Assembly: GCF_029407905.1 (NCBI RefSeq)
Contig: NC_073643.1
Location: 40,520,501-40,584,500 of the forward strand
DNA from: Bubalus kerabau
Lineage: Eukaryota > Chordata > Mammalia > Artiodactyla > Bovidae
DNA: 64,000 bases
Reading direction: 5' to 3'
Below are positions 1 through 10,379 of this stretch, in pieces. Numbering within the stretch: position 1 is the stretch's first letter; each line of letters opens with the position of its first letter. The position numbers and the translations under genes are program-made. Under the pieces are notes generated by a model that was given only the letters and a program-made list of their open reading frames with translations, had not been told where the DNA came from and searched no databases.

Positions 1-375
1 TCCATTGGTCTGTATGTATGTATGTTTTTATGCCAGTGCCATACTGTTTTGATTACTGCAGTTTTATAGTTTGAATTCAGGAATCGTGATGCCTCTGACT
101 TTGTTCTGCCTTCTCAGAATTGCTTTGGTCATTTGGGGCTTCTGTGGTTTCTTACAGATTTTAGGATTTCTGTGAAAAAATATTCCATTGGAATTTTAAT
201 AGGGATTGCATAAAATATATAGATGACTTAAATAGTATAGATATATTAACAATATTAAATCTCCCAGTCCAAATACACAAGCTATTTCCATCTGTTTTCT
301 TCAGTTTCTTTCATAAAGGTCTTATAATTTCTACACTGTCTTGTAATTTGTTCTTTAGTTACTATATAAGTGGTT
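1..375 (-). mobile_element. L1 LINE fragment, antisense (ORF2 3' region)
   Basis: The + strand carries the reverse complement of the reverse-transcriptase/C-terminal part of L1 ORF2. Recognisable phrases are gccatactgttttgattac, aatagggattgcat and ttctttcataaaggtcttat. It is diverged and runs off the left window edge. The right limit is approximate. Confidence 0.8.
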
Positions 376-966
376 AAATTAATCTGAACATCTGTTATTA
401 TGGAAATTGAGTCATTTATCAGCATTGAGCTCTGGGAAAGATAAACACTTACAGGGAACCTGGTTTTCATAGGAGTTTGTGTGAGTAATGCAGGAGTCTC
501 AAATCTAAGTGCCTGCAAGAGATTCAGGTAACATAACCTGCCACAGCCAAGGAAGAAGCTGATTCTGCGCCTTGCCAATTAATGCCAGTTGTTCCAAATT
601 CTAAGAGAATTGTATTATAAAAACTTGCCTAATTAAAAAAACAAATGTTGGCAAGCAGTTCAAAATTTTCAGAAGCTGTGATCCAAACAGAACAGATCTA
701 GAAGCTGCTTTAACCTGCAAGCCACCACTTTGTGCATTTTACCATTTCACAATAAATGAGCGACAGTTCTGCAAATGTCTCCAAATGATAACCTCAGCGT
801 ACCCCATCCCCTCTAGTCACCAGCACCGAGAAGCAGGACTTCTCCTAAGGTCACATCGATCACTGTAGTTGTTCTTCTAAAATGGACAGTTTCCTCCTGC
901 TAGAGATTTGATTTGATGGTGTCAGCATATGAGGTTCCCATCACCTCATGACATGTCTCCTTTCAG
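1..966 (+). other. CADPS: CADPS intron (3' part)
   Basis: The first third is an antisense L1 fragment. From about 376 to 966 I see no repeat or coding signal except the acceptor tract ending in tcctttcag at 966. Confidence 0.85.
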
Positions 967-1068
967 GCCTGATGGAATTGGAACTGTGACTGTTGAAGAA
1001 AAGGAACGTTTTGAAGAAATCAAGGAAAGGCTCCGAGTTCTGTTGGAAAATCAGATTACACATTTTAG
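967..1068 (+). CDS. CADPS: CADPS constitutive exon (start of the MUN-region block)
   Basis: This 102-nt exon follows tttcag and is followed by gtaagg. Its first base completes an Arg codon from the upstream exon. It then reads [33 protein letters not shown], and ends with AG, the first two bases of the next Arg codon. The [15 protein letters not shown] motif is characteristic of the CAPS family, and the rest is predicted charged helix. The sequence is between the PH domain (encoded upstream) and the MUN domain. There are no in-frame stops and the splice sites are strong, so I expect it to be constitutive. Confidence 0.95.
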
Positions 1069-1187
1069 GTAAGGATCTGGGGTTAAAGGGCTTTTTAGGA
1101 GGATGAGCCTGGGGAGGGGCAAATTAAGGGCTTGATTTTCTAAAACTATAAATCTATCAGAGACACACTGGATATTTAAAAACATCT

Positions 1188-1352
1188 GAATGAGGACTTA
1201 TTGTATGGCATAGAGAACTAAGCTCAATATTTTATAATAACCTATAAGTGAAACGAATCTGAGAAAAATATATATATATGAAACTGAACCACATTGCTGT
1301 ACACGTGATACTAGTACAATGTTGAAAACCAGCTATACTTAAAAAAAAAACT
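1188..1352 (+). mobile_element. Ruminant L1 3' end with A-tail
   Basis: Matches the common artiodactyl L1 tail: gaggacttattgtatggcat, ctcaatattttataataacc, attgctgtacacgtgatact, then an A-tail at 1340-1350. The 5' end of the element is missing. Confidence 0.75.
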
Positions 1353-1567
1353 TGAAATAACGAATGAAAAAGCCAACCAAGACAGAGTTTGCTAATATTC
1401 AGGAGACTTAGAAATCTTAAGGTCATTTTATTTCCACTAAAAGAACAAAGCCCTCTTTGTGTAAGCTGTCCTGCTCCCTTTGTACCATGAGGAAGTGTCT
1501 TGAAAGGCTTATGACTGCCCGAAATAGTCACTAGAACTATCTGTATCATCAAAAAACCTCCTGGATA

Positions 1568-1726
1568 GGGACTCCTCTGATGGTACAGTGTTTCAGGTGT
1601 AGGCTTTCACTGCTGTGGACCCAGGTTCAGTCCCTGGTTAGGGAACTAAAATCCCACAGACCATGTGATGCAGCAAAAATACATAAAATCTGTGTGTGAT
1701 ACACATTAAAAAAAAAAAAAAACAAC
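1568..1726 (+). mobile_element. CHR-type tRNA-Glu-derived SINE, full with A-tail and TSD
   Basis: Starts ggactcctctgatggtacag, contains the B-box-like ggttcagtccctgg, and ends in an A-tail. It is flanked by the direct repeat cctggata at 1560-1567 and 1727-1734, a target-site duplication. Confidence 0.85.
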
Positions 1727-2083
1727 CCTGGATAAATCCTTACTGGTTGTACACTCTAGGCAAGGTGCATTGCCAGTAACAAAAGATCAAATAGCAATTA
1801 AAAACTATAGTCAAGGCAAGACAATTAGCAGAATCATAAATCTGCTCAAAATACACTCTTGTATTTCCTATCTTAATCCTCTTGGGATTTAGGTATATTT
1901 GAAGTTTAGCTTGTTTCAACTAAAACTATTTCTTAATGCCAGTCTCAATAATTATAAATAAGGTCACAATTGAGCTAGCAAAGGGTTCTCCTTCACAATA
2001 GAAATCTAAACAGAACCTTATGTCATCACTGGAAATATTCTTTTCTGTTGCAGACATTTGCAGAGTCTCTCTTTAGTCATTAT

Positions 2084-2126
2084 TCACACATACACATATA
2101 TATACATTATATACACACATATATGG
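2084..2126. repeat. CA/TA-rich microsatellite
   Basis: Imperfect alternating CA and TA units (cacatacacatatatataca and following bases). Confidence 0.7.
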
Positions 2127-2275
2127 TGTGAATTCAGATTAACATAACACAACGTGACAAAATAAAAAGCATTCTCTGTTCCTCAGAGAGAGTTGCCATA
2201 GGAATCAAGTTATAGCATATTTCATGCTAAAATGCAATCGATTCGGCAACCTGAACATTTTTCTGTCTGTTTTAG

Positions 2276-2339
2276 GTATTGCTTTCCATTTGGTCGACCT
2301 GAAGGTGCTTTGAAAGCTACCCTCTCACTCTTAGAAAGG
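2276..2339 (+). CDS. CADPS: CADPS constitutive exon
   Basis: A 64-nt exon between tgttttag and gtaaga. The first G completes Arg (AG|G), then 21 codons read YCFPFGRPEGALKATLSLLE followed by R, ending in phase 0. The YCFPFGRPEGALKATLSLLE motif is almost invariant in the CAPS family. Its small size and strong sites suggest constitutive use, and skipping it would shift the frame. Confidence 0.96.
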
Positions 2340-2726
2340 GTAAGAATGGAAGTAAAAGATAACATGTATGCAGAGACATGAACATTATTGTGATGAAATA
2401 TTGTGGTTGAATGACCTAGTTTCTCATTTTTAGAAGATTTTTTTTTTACCTTTCATCAAATACCAGAATAAATATGAGAAAACTTCCAGCCTCTCAAATA
2501 GTTAAAATATACTGATGATTTGCTCCTAACCTTTCCATGAATCATGGACAGGCTTTGACAGCCCAACTGTGCTCTGGAATTTTTTATTTTGACTCTAACC
2601 ATGGTGCTTGATCAATATTAAGTTGCAAAGAGGCATTCACAATTAATTTTAAACTGAATTATTTAAGTATAAATGGGTAACACATATCATTGAACCATTT
2701 TAAGAACCTTGTTTTTCCACCCGTAG
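2340..2726 (+). other. CADPS: CADPS intron
   Basis: Short AT-rich intron of 387 nt. I see no repeat or extra exon. It ends in the pyrimidine tract gtttttccacccgtag. Confidence 0.85.
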
Positions 2727-2850
2727 GTCTTGATGAAAGACATTGTAACCCCAGTGCCACAAGAGGAGGTAAAAGCAGTCATCCGTAAATGTCTAGAGCA
2801 AGCTGCTTTAGTCAACTATTCTCGACTGTCAGAGTATGCCAAAATCGAAG
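2727..2850 (+). CDS. CADPS: CADPS constitutive exon, upstream anchor of the cassette cluster
   Basis: A 124-nt exon after ccgtag and before gtaagacc. It begins in phase 0 with VLMKDIVTPVPQEEVKAVIR, continues KCLEQAALVNYSRLSEYAKI then E, and leaves one extra G (phase 1). That G can join four different downstream exons: GGG (Gly) with 5198, GAG (Glu) with 6137, GCT (Ala) with the 15674 candidate, or GAA (Glu) with 19491. This exon is therefore the common 5' partner for all variants at this site. The LSEYAKIE end matches CADPS. Confidence 0.96.
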
Positions 2851-3749
2851 GTAAGACCCCCTTCCGCCCCCAGTTTTTAATTTAAATGTTGGTATGCCTC
2901 CCTGGGGACGTCTTTCTCTTTCCTGACAGGCACCAGAAAATAGTGGCCCATCTCTGTATTTAAGCTGAAAGTTGAAAACACTTGAAATGTGATAGCTTCC
3001 TCGGCTGTGGCCACATAAATGAATTCAAGAACAGGGGCTCAGGAAACAGTCTTTGTAGAAAAAGATGTTGAATATAGGATGTTATAGGACAACTAAGATC
3101 CTTCTAAGAGTTGGCGTTGGCCCTAACTTTGCTCTGTGGCTAATGTTTCTCTATGAAAGAGCTCTGTAGGATGGCTACCTTCTTTAAATAGAGGAAAACT
3201 AAACAGTTTGTTATCCACTGTTGATTGCATTGCAAGTAAAACAAGAATTGAATAAAGCAACATCAAGATTTTGCTTAACTCTTTCTTGCCCCTTGAACAT
3301 ATCTTGTCTCTTGGTAGCTTTTCAAACTTGATGGCAGGTTAGTGTTCCACTGTCTCTGATGGCTCCTGGTTTGTTATAGATCTTGTTCAATCTTGTTACT
3401 CCAAACCTAGGATGGTTGTTATCACTCCCCTTTCAGGTTTTAGGGATGTGGTCACTAATGACCAAGTAATCGTCCAAAGGCACTTTGAGTCCACCCTACT
3501 TGAGAAGATATGGTTCTTTGGGACCTGTTTGTTTGCAAAGGTATTAATTACTTTTCATTGTTACCCTGTTGGCTGCTATAGGGTGATTTGAAAACCACAC
3601 CCAACTTGACCCGTGGTGTAAGTGTATAAATGTGGAAGTTCTGTGTGCAAAACTCAGTGTGTCCGCATTCTGGAATCCGATGTTCTCTCCCTTGTGAAAC
3701 ACCCAATCAATCCAGCAAATACTCGTTGTCTGCCTTCAGGACATGACTG

Positions 3750-3771
3750 GAAAAAAAAAAAGAGAGAGAGA
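3750..3771. repeat. A-run/GA microsatellite
   Basis: About eleven A followed by (GA)n. No SINE body is attached on either side. Confidence 0.6.
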
Positions 3772-5136
3772 CCTAATTAACTACTAAAGCCCCATCACTT
3801 ACCCTACCAAAGTTCTTGTTTCTTTAGAGAATTAGGTTAAGATCATGTCAAATTCGCAGTGTTCTGTACATTCCATGTCCTCCCTCTCTCAATTTTGTCT
3901 GTCTGACAATGCAAATTGTGTACCAGTGGTAATGAATTCGTTGTTATGCATCCAGGGAGAAACACTTAAGAATTGGGCACTAAAAGGATGATCAACTCTT
4001 GACTTGGTAATGAGTGACAAAAATAGAGGAACAAGTAGACTGTTAAAGGGCTATATTAGCAATAATGATTCCAGCATTTACCTTGCCAGGACATAATGAT
4101 TGGTTGTATTTGTTAAAGTCAACTGGGGACCTAATAATTCTAGGCCAGGCCAGAGATGGGATGGGATCAAGAAACGTTCGGTTGCCATGTCCGCTGACTC
4201 ATACGTAGGTCTTGGTCTAGCTATGACTAGTCTTTTGGTAAGATCTGCTCTCTTCTTTCAGATAAATAATATCCAAAAACAAACTTTAAGATCTGTAAGT
4301 AAAAATGCATTCGTTTCCAAAGTAGATCAGCTGGTCTGTAATTTCCTTTTGTGCCTCAATTCTTCTTGGTTGTGTTAATTATCTTTTGCACTGTGACTTT
4401 TAGGTCTGGGGATTCTTTGAAGAAATCAGTCTTTTTTTTCCAACTCTCTTGTCAGAGAAGTACCTCATTCCACACTACCTGCTCTCTTCCGCTTCTCTCC
4501 TTCCTTGTCCGTGATTGGCTCAGCCACTTTTTGACTTTACCTCTGCAAAAGTGGCTGTGACGCCAATTTCAAAGCATGCTGGGATTGTTAATTCAGACAA
4601 CCCAACATCCTCTGGCTGCATGTATCAGGTTTTCTTTCATGAACATAGTCCACCATAGGCTGAGACATGGCAGCTTTAAAGATATTACTACCAGTCAACT
4701 TTCTTTTACAAGGTTCTGATCCTACCCCCAGAAAAGAAATCTTGACATTTGCGCTTCTCTGTGACCATTAATAGCTTAGTTCCCTGAGAATGTTGGAAAG
4801 AAGTTATAGTAATATTGCCGGAGACTATGTTTATGAAGAAATACCTCAAGAGCCTTAGATACTAAAGTCTGAAATCCTTAGTATCTTGGAGCCTTCAATC
4901 AATGAAATTCTGTTTCCCTTTATTCATGATGTTTTCGGTCATTGTATTCTTGCAAATAATTCTAAAGAGACGTGTAAAATCACGGTCACAATCTCTCTCG
5001 TGACTCACGGCATGCTGAATGGTTAATCCAGTAGATCTCCAATTTTGATACTCCTTTTTTCTTTTATCCTGTGTTTATCCCAAAATATTCTGTGGCTATT
5101 TTCCTTTGAGCTAATGTAACGTTTTCCTCTAACCTG

Positions 5137-5164
5137 TGACCTTTAACCTCTTGACCTCTGACCT
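5137..5164 (+). promoter_or_regulatory. TGACCT array (DR1-like) and possible multiple branch points
   Basis: TGACCT occurs at 5137-5142, 5152-5157 and 5159-5164. The last two are separated by one base, which read on the minus strand is a perfect DR1 of AGGTCA. In RNA the same units (ctaac, ttaac, ttgac, ctgac) fit yUnAy branch points 36-65 nt before the acceptor at 5197. I favour the splicing reading because of the position. Binding by a nuclear receptor is only a possibility. Confidence 0.4.
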
Positions 5165-5172
5165 AAGCCTCT

Positions 5173-5178
5173 TGCATG
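5173..5178 (+). promoter_or_regulatory. RBFOX-type UGCAUG site just upstream of a cassette exon
   Basis: TGCATG lies 20 nt before the exon at 5198, between the likely branch point and the acceptor. RBFOX proteins binding upstream of an exon usually favour skipping. This is a motif match only. Confidence 0.45.
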
Positions 5179-5197
5179 CCCAAATCCTCTTTTATAG

Positions 5198-5266
5198 GGA
5201 AAAAGAGAGAAATGTATGAGCATCCTGTCTTCTGCTTGGCCTCCCAAGTGATGGATTTAACCATTC
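5198..5266 (+). CDS. CADPS: CADPS 69-nt cassette exon (KKREMYEHPVFCLASQ insert)
   Basis: Acceptor tcttttatag and donor gtgagt. With the upstream G it reads G, KKREMYEHPVFCLASQVMDL, TI, and leaves C, which joins AA of the 19491 exon to give Gln (CAA) before NVGR. The length is divisible by three and both borders are phase 1, so inclusion adds 23 residues without a frame change. I recall this insert from mammalian CADPS isoforms, which supports it as a genuine alternative exon. It would sit in a loop before the ITPAKK segment. The TGCATG 20 nt upstream suggests RBFOX-dependent skipping. Confidence 0.88.
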
Positions 5267-6136
5267 GTGAGTACCTACCACCTCCTCGCCATGCTGTCTT
5301 CACTCTTTCTGTTTTCATTATTTCAAGAAAATCCAGATCCAAATCAACTCACTCTCCTTGCTTCAAGTTTTTTAGCATTGGCTTGTCTGTTGATTCTGTC
5401 TGTGAAACCCAGTGTGAGAAGTCCAGTCACTTTTTATCAGCCTAACACAGGTTAGACAATTAAGCCATTTGTTTGTGATAAACTCAGATTTGTCTGTAAG
5501 TTTTTCAGTTATTCTCTGTCTGTGACCTGAATGCATTTTTACTTTGCTTGTGTGTAACCCCAGTTTGTAAAGTGCTTGTCACTGGTACACAATCAAAAGA
5601 TAGGAGCTAGGCGGGGAGCCATGTGTTAGGTGTCAGGAAAAGAACAGTTGGGGCAAAACCGTGCTTTCTTTTCCATGTTTAAGATGTCAAACTGTTGTGG
5701 GTAGAAGATCACACAAGTGGTCCCTTCTATGTAAAATGAGCTCTTATATGCCTCCTGTCTGTTCTCGCGCAAGCTGGGAAGCTTTTCCTTGTTCTTTCTG
5801 AAGATTTGAACTTGTCCTCGTCCTCTAAGCTCTGGCTAGAACATATGACTTAATTGTCACTTGGAGAGTTCGTGTATGTTTCATAGCTTGATTTCACATT
5901 AAAACTTAATTTCACTAATTTTCTATTTGTGCAGCACTTTTCACCTCTGTGAAGGAGCCTTTTTTGGCTGGCCCCCACACTTCCGGGCGGTGGGAACTCA
6001 AGGGCAACTTTTTCTTTCCAATGTCATGTATCACACATAAGTGGGGGGCATTTTGGTTCACTTGCTCATTAATCCTGCATATGTGTTCTTGTTTCTCTCT
6101 CTCTTCTCTCCTTGTTGTGCTTTCTCTTTCAAATAG
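5267..6136 (+). other. CADPS: CADPS intron between the 69-nt and 18-nt cassettes
   Basis: An 870-nt, T- and TG-rich intron with no repeat recognised. Several tgtctgt and ttgtttg stretches (5390-5560) could bind CELF-type factors. It ends in a long CU-rich tract from about 6089 to 6131. Confidence 0.75.
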
Positions 6137-6154
6137 AGAATCAAAAGGACGCAG
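6137..6154 (+). CDS. CADPS: CADPS 18-nt microexon (ENQKDA)
   Basis: AG|agaatcaaaaggacgcag|gtgaac. The upstream G makes Glu (GAG), then N Q K D A, and the final G joins AA of the next exon to give Glu. The joined protein reads SEYAKIEENQKDAENVGR, which matches the canonical CADPS protein as I remember it. Both borders are phase 1. A CU-rich tract and a TGC about 19 nt before the exon resemble the signals used for SRRM4/PTBP-controlled neural microexons. It can be spliced with, or instead of, the 69-nt exon upstream. Confidence 0.9.
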
Positions 6155-6979
6155 GTGAACCCATTGTATATGCATTATAAACTATCAGGACTGTTGAGTT
6201 ATATTTAGTTTTTGTTTCTGTTTTTGTTTCTTAATAGCTCCTTAACATATGTACTCCCAAAGACTGATGTGGAGTTGCAATGATACTTAAGGAGTTAATT
6301 TGTGCTGTCTCACTATATCTCTTGCCCACGAGATGTTGACCTCTGTAGAGCAGACTTTCTGTAAAGGCATAAGCTTCGAAGGGACCGAACTATGGTTTGC
6401 TGTGGAGCTTCATTTCATCTTTGGCTTCAAGGACTCTAGTGATTTGGCCTCATGTACTTTTTTTTCTTTTTAAAGTGACTGAAGCAAACTAATCTTCCTT
6501 TTTGTTTTTCATTTCTTTTTCCTGTTTTCTGCTCTATGGAGAAGTTTGTGTTCTTTGATGAATGTTTATCAGCCAAGGCAGAGAGGAATCGTCTCCGTGT
6601 TGTTCTTGTATGTACCATGTGATGGGGCAGGATGCACACACAGGTGGCTAAACGGGGGCCATTGCTAGGAGTTTCATGAGAGGAAAGCCCTTAAAAGTTT
6701 TCTGGCTATGGCAGTTTTCTTCCTGTTTGGTTCCCAAACTTCTGAGTCTACTTTGAGGAAAGCTTGAAAAAATATATAGTATGGATCATGGTTTTAAGGT
6801 CTAAAGACTTCTCCAAAGATAATTGTCATTTGAGTAAAGTTGAATGTGTTTCAGATCAGTTCAGAAAGCATTTTTGAGCACATGCCAAGCACTAGCCTAG
6901 TAATAAGTATTTGAAGACTCACAAACCTATGTTCAAGGCATACGAGCTTTTCTCTCCCTGGAGGGGAAGATGTTCATTT

Positions 6980-7310
6980 ATCCATTCACTCATTCATTCA
7001 TTCGACAGGTGCTTAGTGGGAGCCTGCCATGTGCCAGGTACAATGGTAAAACCAGGGACTATGTAAACAAGAAGAAACAGCTGATACCCTCATAGAGCAT
7101 ATGTGTCAATGGGTAATTAAATGTAAATTACAAATTCTGTACTCAGCAACACTAATGGGTAGAGTTGTGTGTAAGAGGGCATTGTTGGAAAGCCACAGAA
7201 GTCTTTGCAGGGATGGCAAGTTTGAACTGCATCTTGAAAGATGAATTAGAATCAGTGAAAATGAGATGGGATGGGAAAGTGGAGAGGCTTCCTAGCTAAA
7301 GAGAGTAATA
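6980..7310 (-). repeat. Old L2-like remnant
   Basis: Starts with tandem attcattcattcgacaggtg, then gtgccaggtacaatgg and gaaacagctgataccctcat. This resembles the widespread mammalian tattcattcaacaaatattta/gtgccaggcactg family that I assign to LINE2. Diverged, with approximate limits; the strand is inferred from the tail orientation. Confidence 0.5.
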
Positions 7311-7329
7311 TGTGCAAATACATAAAACC

Positions 7330-7565
7330 ATAGCATTAATAAAAATAGCTAAAGCTTATTCAGTGTGTATTACATGCCAGCTATGACTCTTAAGTAATTT
7401 ATATGTATTCACTCATTTAAACCTCAAAATCTCTTATGAGATAGCTACTTCTATTATTCCCATATTAGAAATGAGCAAACTAAGATATGCAGAGGTTAAA
7501 TAATATGTTCCTAGAAGTCTAAGTGCAGAGCGAGAGTCTGAGGCCAGGCAGAGGCCATACTCTGA
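7330..7565 (+). mobile_element. MIR SINE
   Basis: Runs in MIR order: aatagctaaagcttattcag, attacatgccagctatgact, cactcatttaaacctc, gaaatgagcaaactaag, then agaggttaaataatatgttc. Nearly full length but diverged. Confidence 0.75.
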
Positions 7566-8299
7566 ACTACTCTGTACCTCATCGTGGTTGTACAACAGGC
7601 TGAAGTAACAGCAGGAGTGGGTACCAGTGATGGCAACGGAGGTGGCAGATGCGATCTCTCTGTACCTTCATAACACAGAGTTCAGATGGTCTCTCATGGT
7701 CCATGGGTTCTTCACCTGGAATCTGTACCAATTTTTGCAGACAATTTTCACAAGAAAAATTCTGCATGTCTCCCATCCAAAGGTGACAGAGAGCCAATAA
7801 GGCTCTTTAAGCAAGAGGTCAGCTTGGTGATTTGCACTCCAGAAAAACCATACCAGCAGAGATAGAGGAAAAAAGATTGAGGAAGAGGGAGAAGGTAAAA
7901 GTGGACCTAAAAGTTAAGATCAAAGCAGAGTTGGGTTTGAAGCTTGGTACATCCGAGGCCCCTTCTAGGCAAAGTAGATTTCAGCTGTAATCAAAACCAT
8001 AATCACTTCTTTCCTGATCTTTACATCTTTTATTTTTACCCTCCCCCTACCTTTTCATTTTCCTTAGAGTGAACAAAGTACGAATACATGGATAGGTGTG
8101 CAAAACTAACTGTGTGGAGGTGGCCAGGCACAACTGGAGTTATCCATACAAAAATCGAGGTGCAAACAGCTGCTGAAGCCTGCAGTCAGACTGTGCTTTG
8201 CGAGGCTCCGGGACTCTACAGATGGCATTTTGGTGGACTTATGCTTTCTGTCTGGGAGCATTATTAGAAATTGCATGTTCAGTTTAATTACAGTATCTA

Positions 8300-8321
8300 A
8301 AAAAAAAGAGAGAGAGAGATG
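8300..8321. repeat. A-run/GA microsatellite
   Basis: aaaaaaaa followed by gagagagagag. No element body is recognised. Confidence 0.55.
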
Positions 8322-8564
8322 TAAAAGGCTGTTGCTCTATGAAAGAAAAGCTGTGACTCCTGCAAATGAATTCTATTATTTTAAATACATTTCCATTTAA
8401 ACCGTCACACATTCTGAACCCAGCAAATCTCTGAGAAAGTCTACACCCCTGTTGCTGGTTTGCCTCAGTTCTCGGCTAAATACTTGTATAATTTTTCCTT
8501 CAAATACAGCAAGGATTTGCAAAATAGATAGATCTATAGCCAGACAGACAGACAGCCTACCCAT

Positions 8565-8743
8565 GGGCCCAAGCACTGTGCTAAGGACTTAATAAGAAGG
8601 ATCTGATTCATTTGTTACCTTAGTCCCATCTAGAATGTTTCATTACTGCCCTTCTTACAGTTGAGGAGGCCGAGATTTGGAAAGGATAAATGACATTCTT
8701 CAGCAGGATTTGAACCCATATCATTCTAAATTCAAACAGCATG
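8565..8743 (+). mobile_element. MIR SINE
   Basis: gcccaagcactgtgctaagg, then tacagttgaggaggccgag, then gcaggatttgaaccca in MIR order. The right end meets a T-run at 8746-8758. Confidence 0.65.
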
Positions 8744-9556
8744 CCTTTTTTTTTTTTTCCCCTTTTTTTGCGGGGGAGGGGTCTCGTTCCTCCATTCAGC
8801 CTTTCCAGCCAGCATGATAGCAATTGGATATTACCCTTTCACTCAGTGGATAAATTCAAAATTACTTACAACTTTTATTTCAGGAAAACCACCAAAGTCA
8901 GAGCAGTCTTCTGGGCCCAGATCACTGCCAAAATCTTTCCCCTGTGAAGTCTTCCTGAGGGCAGTGAGATCCCCTGAGATTGTCAGAGAACTGAGGATTT
9001 TTCTTTTCTTCCCAAATGACAGAAACCTTCTAGAGCAAGTCAAATTTATCCAAAGGACTTTCAGGCAGATTCTGTAGTAGTGAGATTCTGTATCTTTCCC
9101 TATCTCCATCAAGTCTTACAGGTCTGAGTCCAGTTGGAGAAGAAAAAAAGAGACAAGCAAGCTTGTGACATTCAACAGCGCACAGTATGGAGCCACTCAC
9201 CCAAGAGACCAGTGAGGGCAAATCCCATCTCAGCAAGATCCAGGCCATCCTAAATTCCTAAAACAAGGCCCATCTAACACTTCCTGTCTTAAACACTGGG
9301 GAGTAAATGTTTATCTTTTCATCTTTCTTGTTTCATTGATACATAAACCAGGGTTTCCAAGCCAGAATTATCCTGTAGACTAATATCTCATCTATACTTT
9401 ATGAAAAGTGAGGAGGACAGGGAGAAACATGTTTCAAACACTCTCACCAAGGAAGATCCTGGAGGAAGAGAGGATGTGTTAAAAATATGCCATGAATCAA
9501 TAAATATGAAACTGACATCTCTTCTCCCAGAACAAAAAGACATGCTGCCGATCACG

Positions 9557-9962
9557 ATAACAACTGTCATTTATTGAGAATTTAGTATGTGCTAAGTAGA
9601 TACATGCATATCTCATTTAATTTTCACAACAATTCTATAAGTATTTTGTTGCCATATTTCATTGAATCTAAAAGCCATCAATTATAAAATGCACCATTAA
9701 TTTATGTAATCCTAAGAATAAAATAATGCTGCCAACTAAATTGTGACACACCATCAAATGTAAGATGCATCCAATTTCAGAAATGTTAAAATGTGCCTCT
9801 TACACTCCATGAAATAAAAAAATCACTGTTGTCTGTAGAAATGCAGAGAAATGAAACAGAGAGATGTTAAGTAACTTGCCCAAGGGCACACAGCTGGTTA
9901 GTTGTAGAGACAGAATTTGAACATGAACCTAATTCCAAGCCCACACTTTCAACTTCTGTACT
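9557..9962 (+). mobile_element. MIR SINE split by a later insertion
   Basis: The 5' half (9557-9650) has tgtcatttattgagaattta and tctcatttaattttcacaac. The 3' half (about 9836-9962) has gttaagtaacttgcccaagg and cacacagctgg. About 165 nt of unrelated TIR-bearing sequence separates them. Confidence 0.75.
9652..9816. mobile_element. Short TIR element (non-autonomous DNA transposon) inside a MIR
   Basis: The left end atatttcattgaatctaaaa matches the reverse complement of the right end (cttacactccatgaaata), giving imperfect terminal inverted repeats of about 20 nt. Its position inside the MIR shows it is younger than that SINE. I do not recognise the family with confidence. Confidence 0.5.
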
Positions 9963-10379
9963 ATGAAAGACTTGTGATTGTTAGTGATAAAATTAGAAGA
10001 GGTTTCTCAATCACTTAATCCCAAACCACCATTTGACAGATGGGGAGACCAAGGTATAGAGAAAAGAAGCCAGTTTCAAAATAAAATGGACAAGTGAGCA
10101 ACTCTTGTCTGGGGTCCTGCACACTCTTTAGGGCCTTCACCCACCCCCACACTGACCCCCGCCACCACCACCAGGCTGCCATGTCTTTCAGCCAAGAGAT
10201 ACTCTCCCCACTCACGATCTAGTAACTGGTTTCTAGTGTGACAGTTGAGGGATTCCAGAGTCCACATACCAGAATCCTAAATGCGCGGCTCCAAGAATAC
10301 AGTCTCCCAGGACCAGCGTGGACACTCAGGATCTGTTATGTCAAAAATTTACATCACACAGTCTTGGCCCCAATTAGTT

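Larger units (their letters stand above)
1069..2275 (+). other. CADPS: CADPS intron
   Basis: Holds an L1 3' end (1188-1352), a CHR-type SINE (1568-1726) and a CA/TA-rich microsatellite (2084-2126). The rest is AT-rich with no further signal seen. Confidence 0.85.
2851..5197 (+). other. CADPS: CADPS intron before the 69-nt cassette
   Basis: Few recognisable repeats: an A-rich/GA tract at 3750-3771 and otherwise apparently unique sequence. Near the 3' end it holds a TGCATG at 4617-4622 and the TGACCT array at 5137-5164, described separately. Confidence 0.75.

Noticed and set aside
5152..5164. Functional nuclear-receptor DR1 enhancer
   Set aside because: The match is exact, but its place directly before an alternative acceptor makes a branch-point role more likely. 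Kept only as a low-confidence site.
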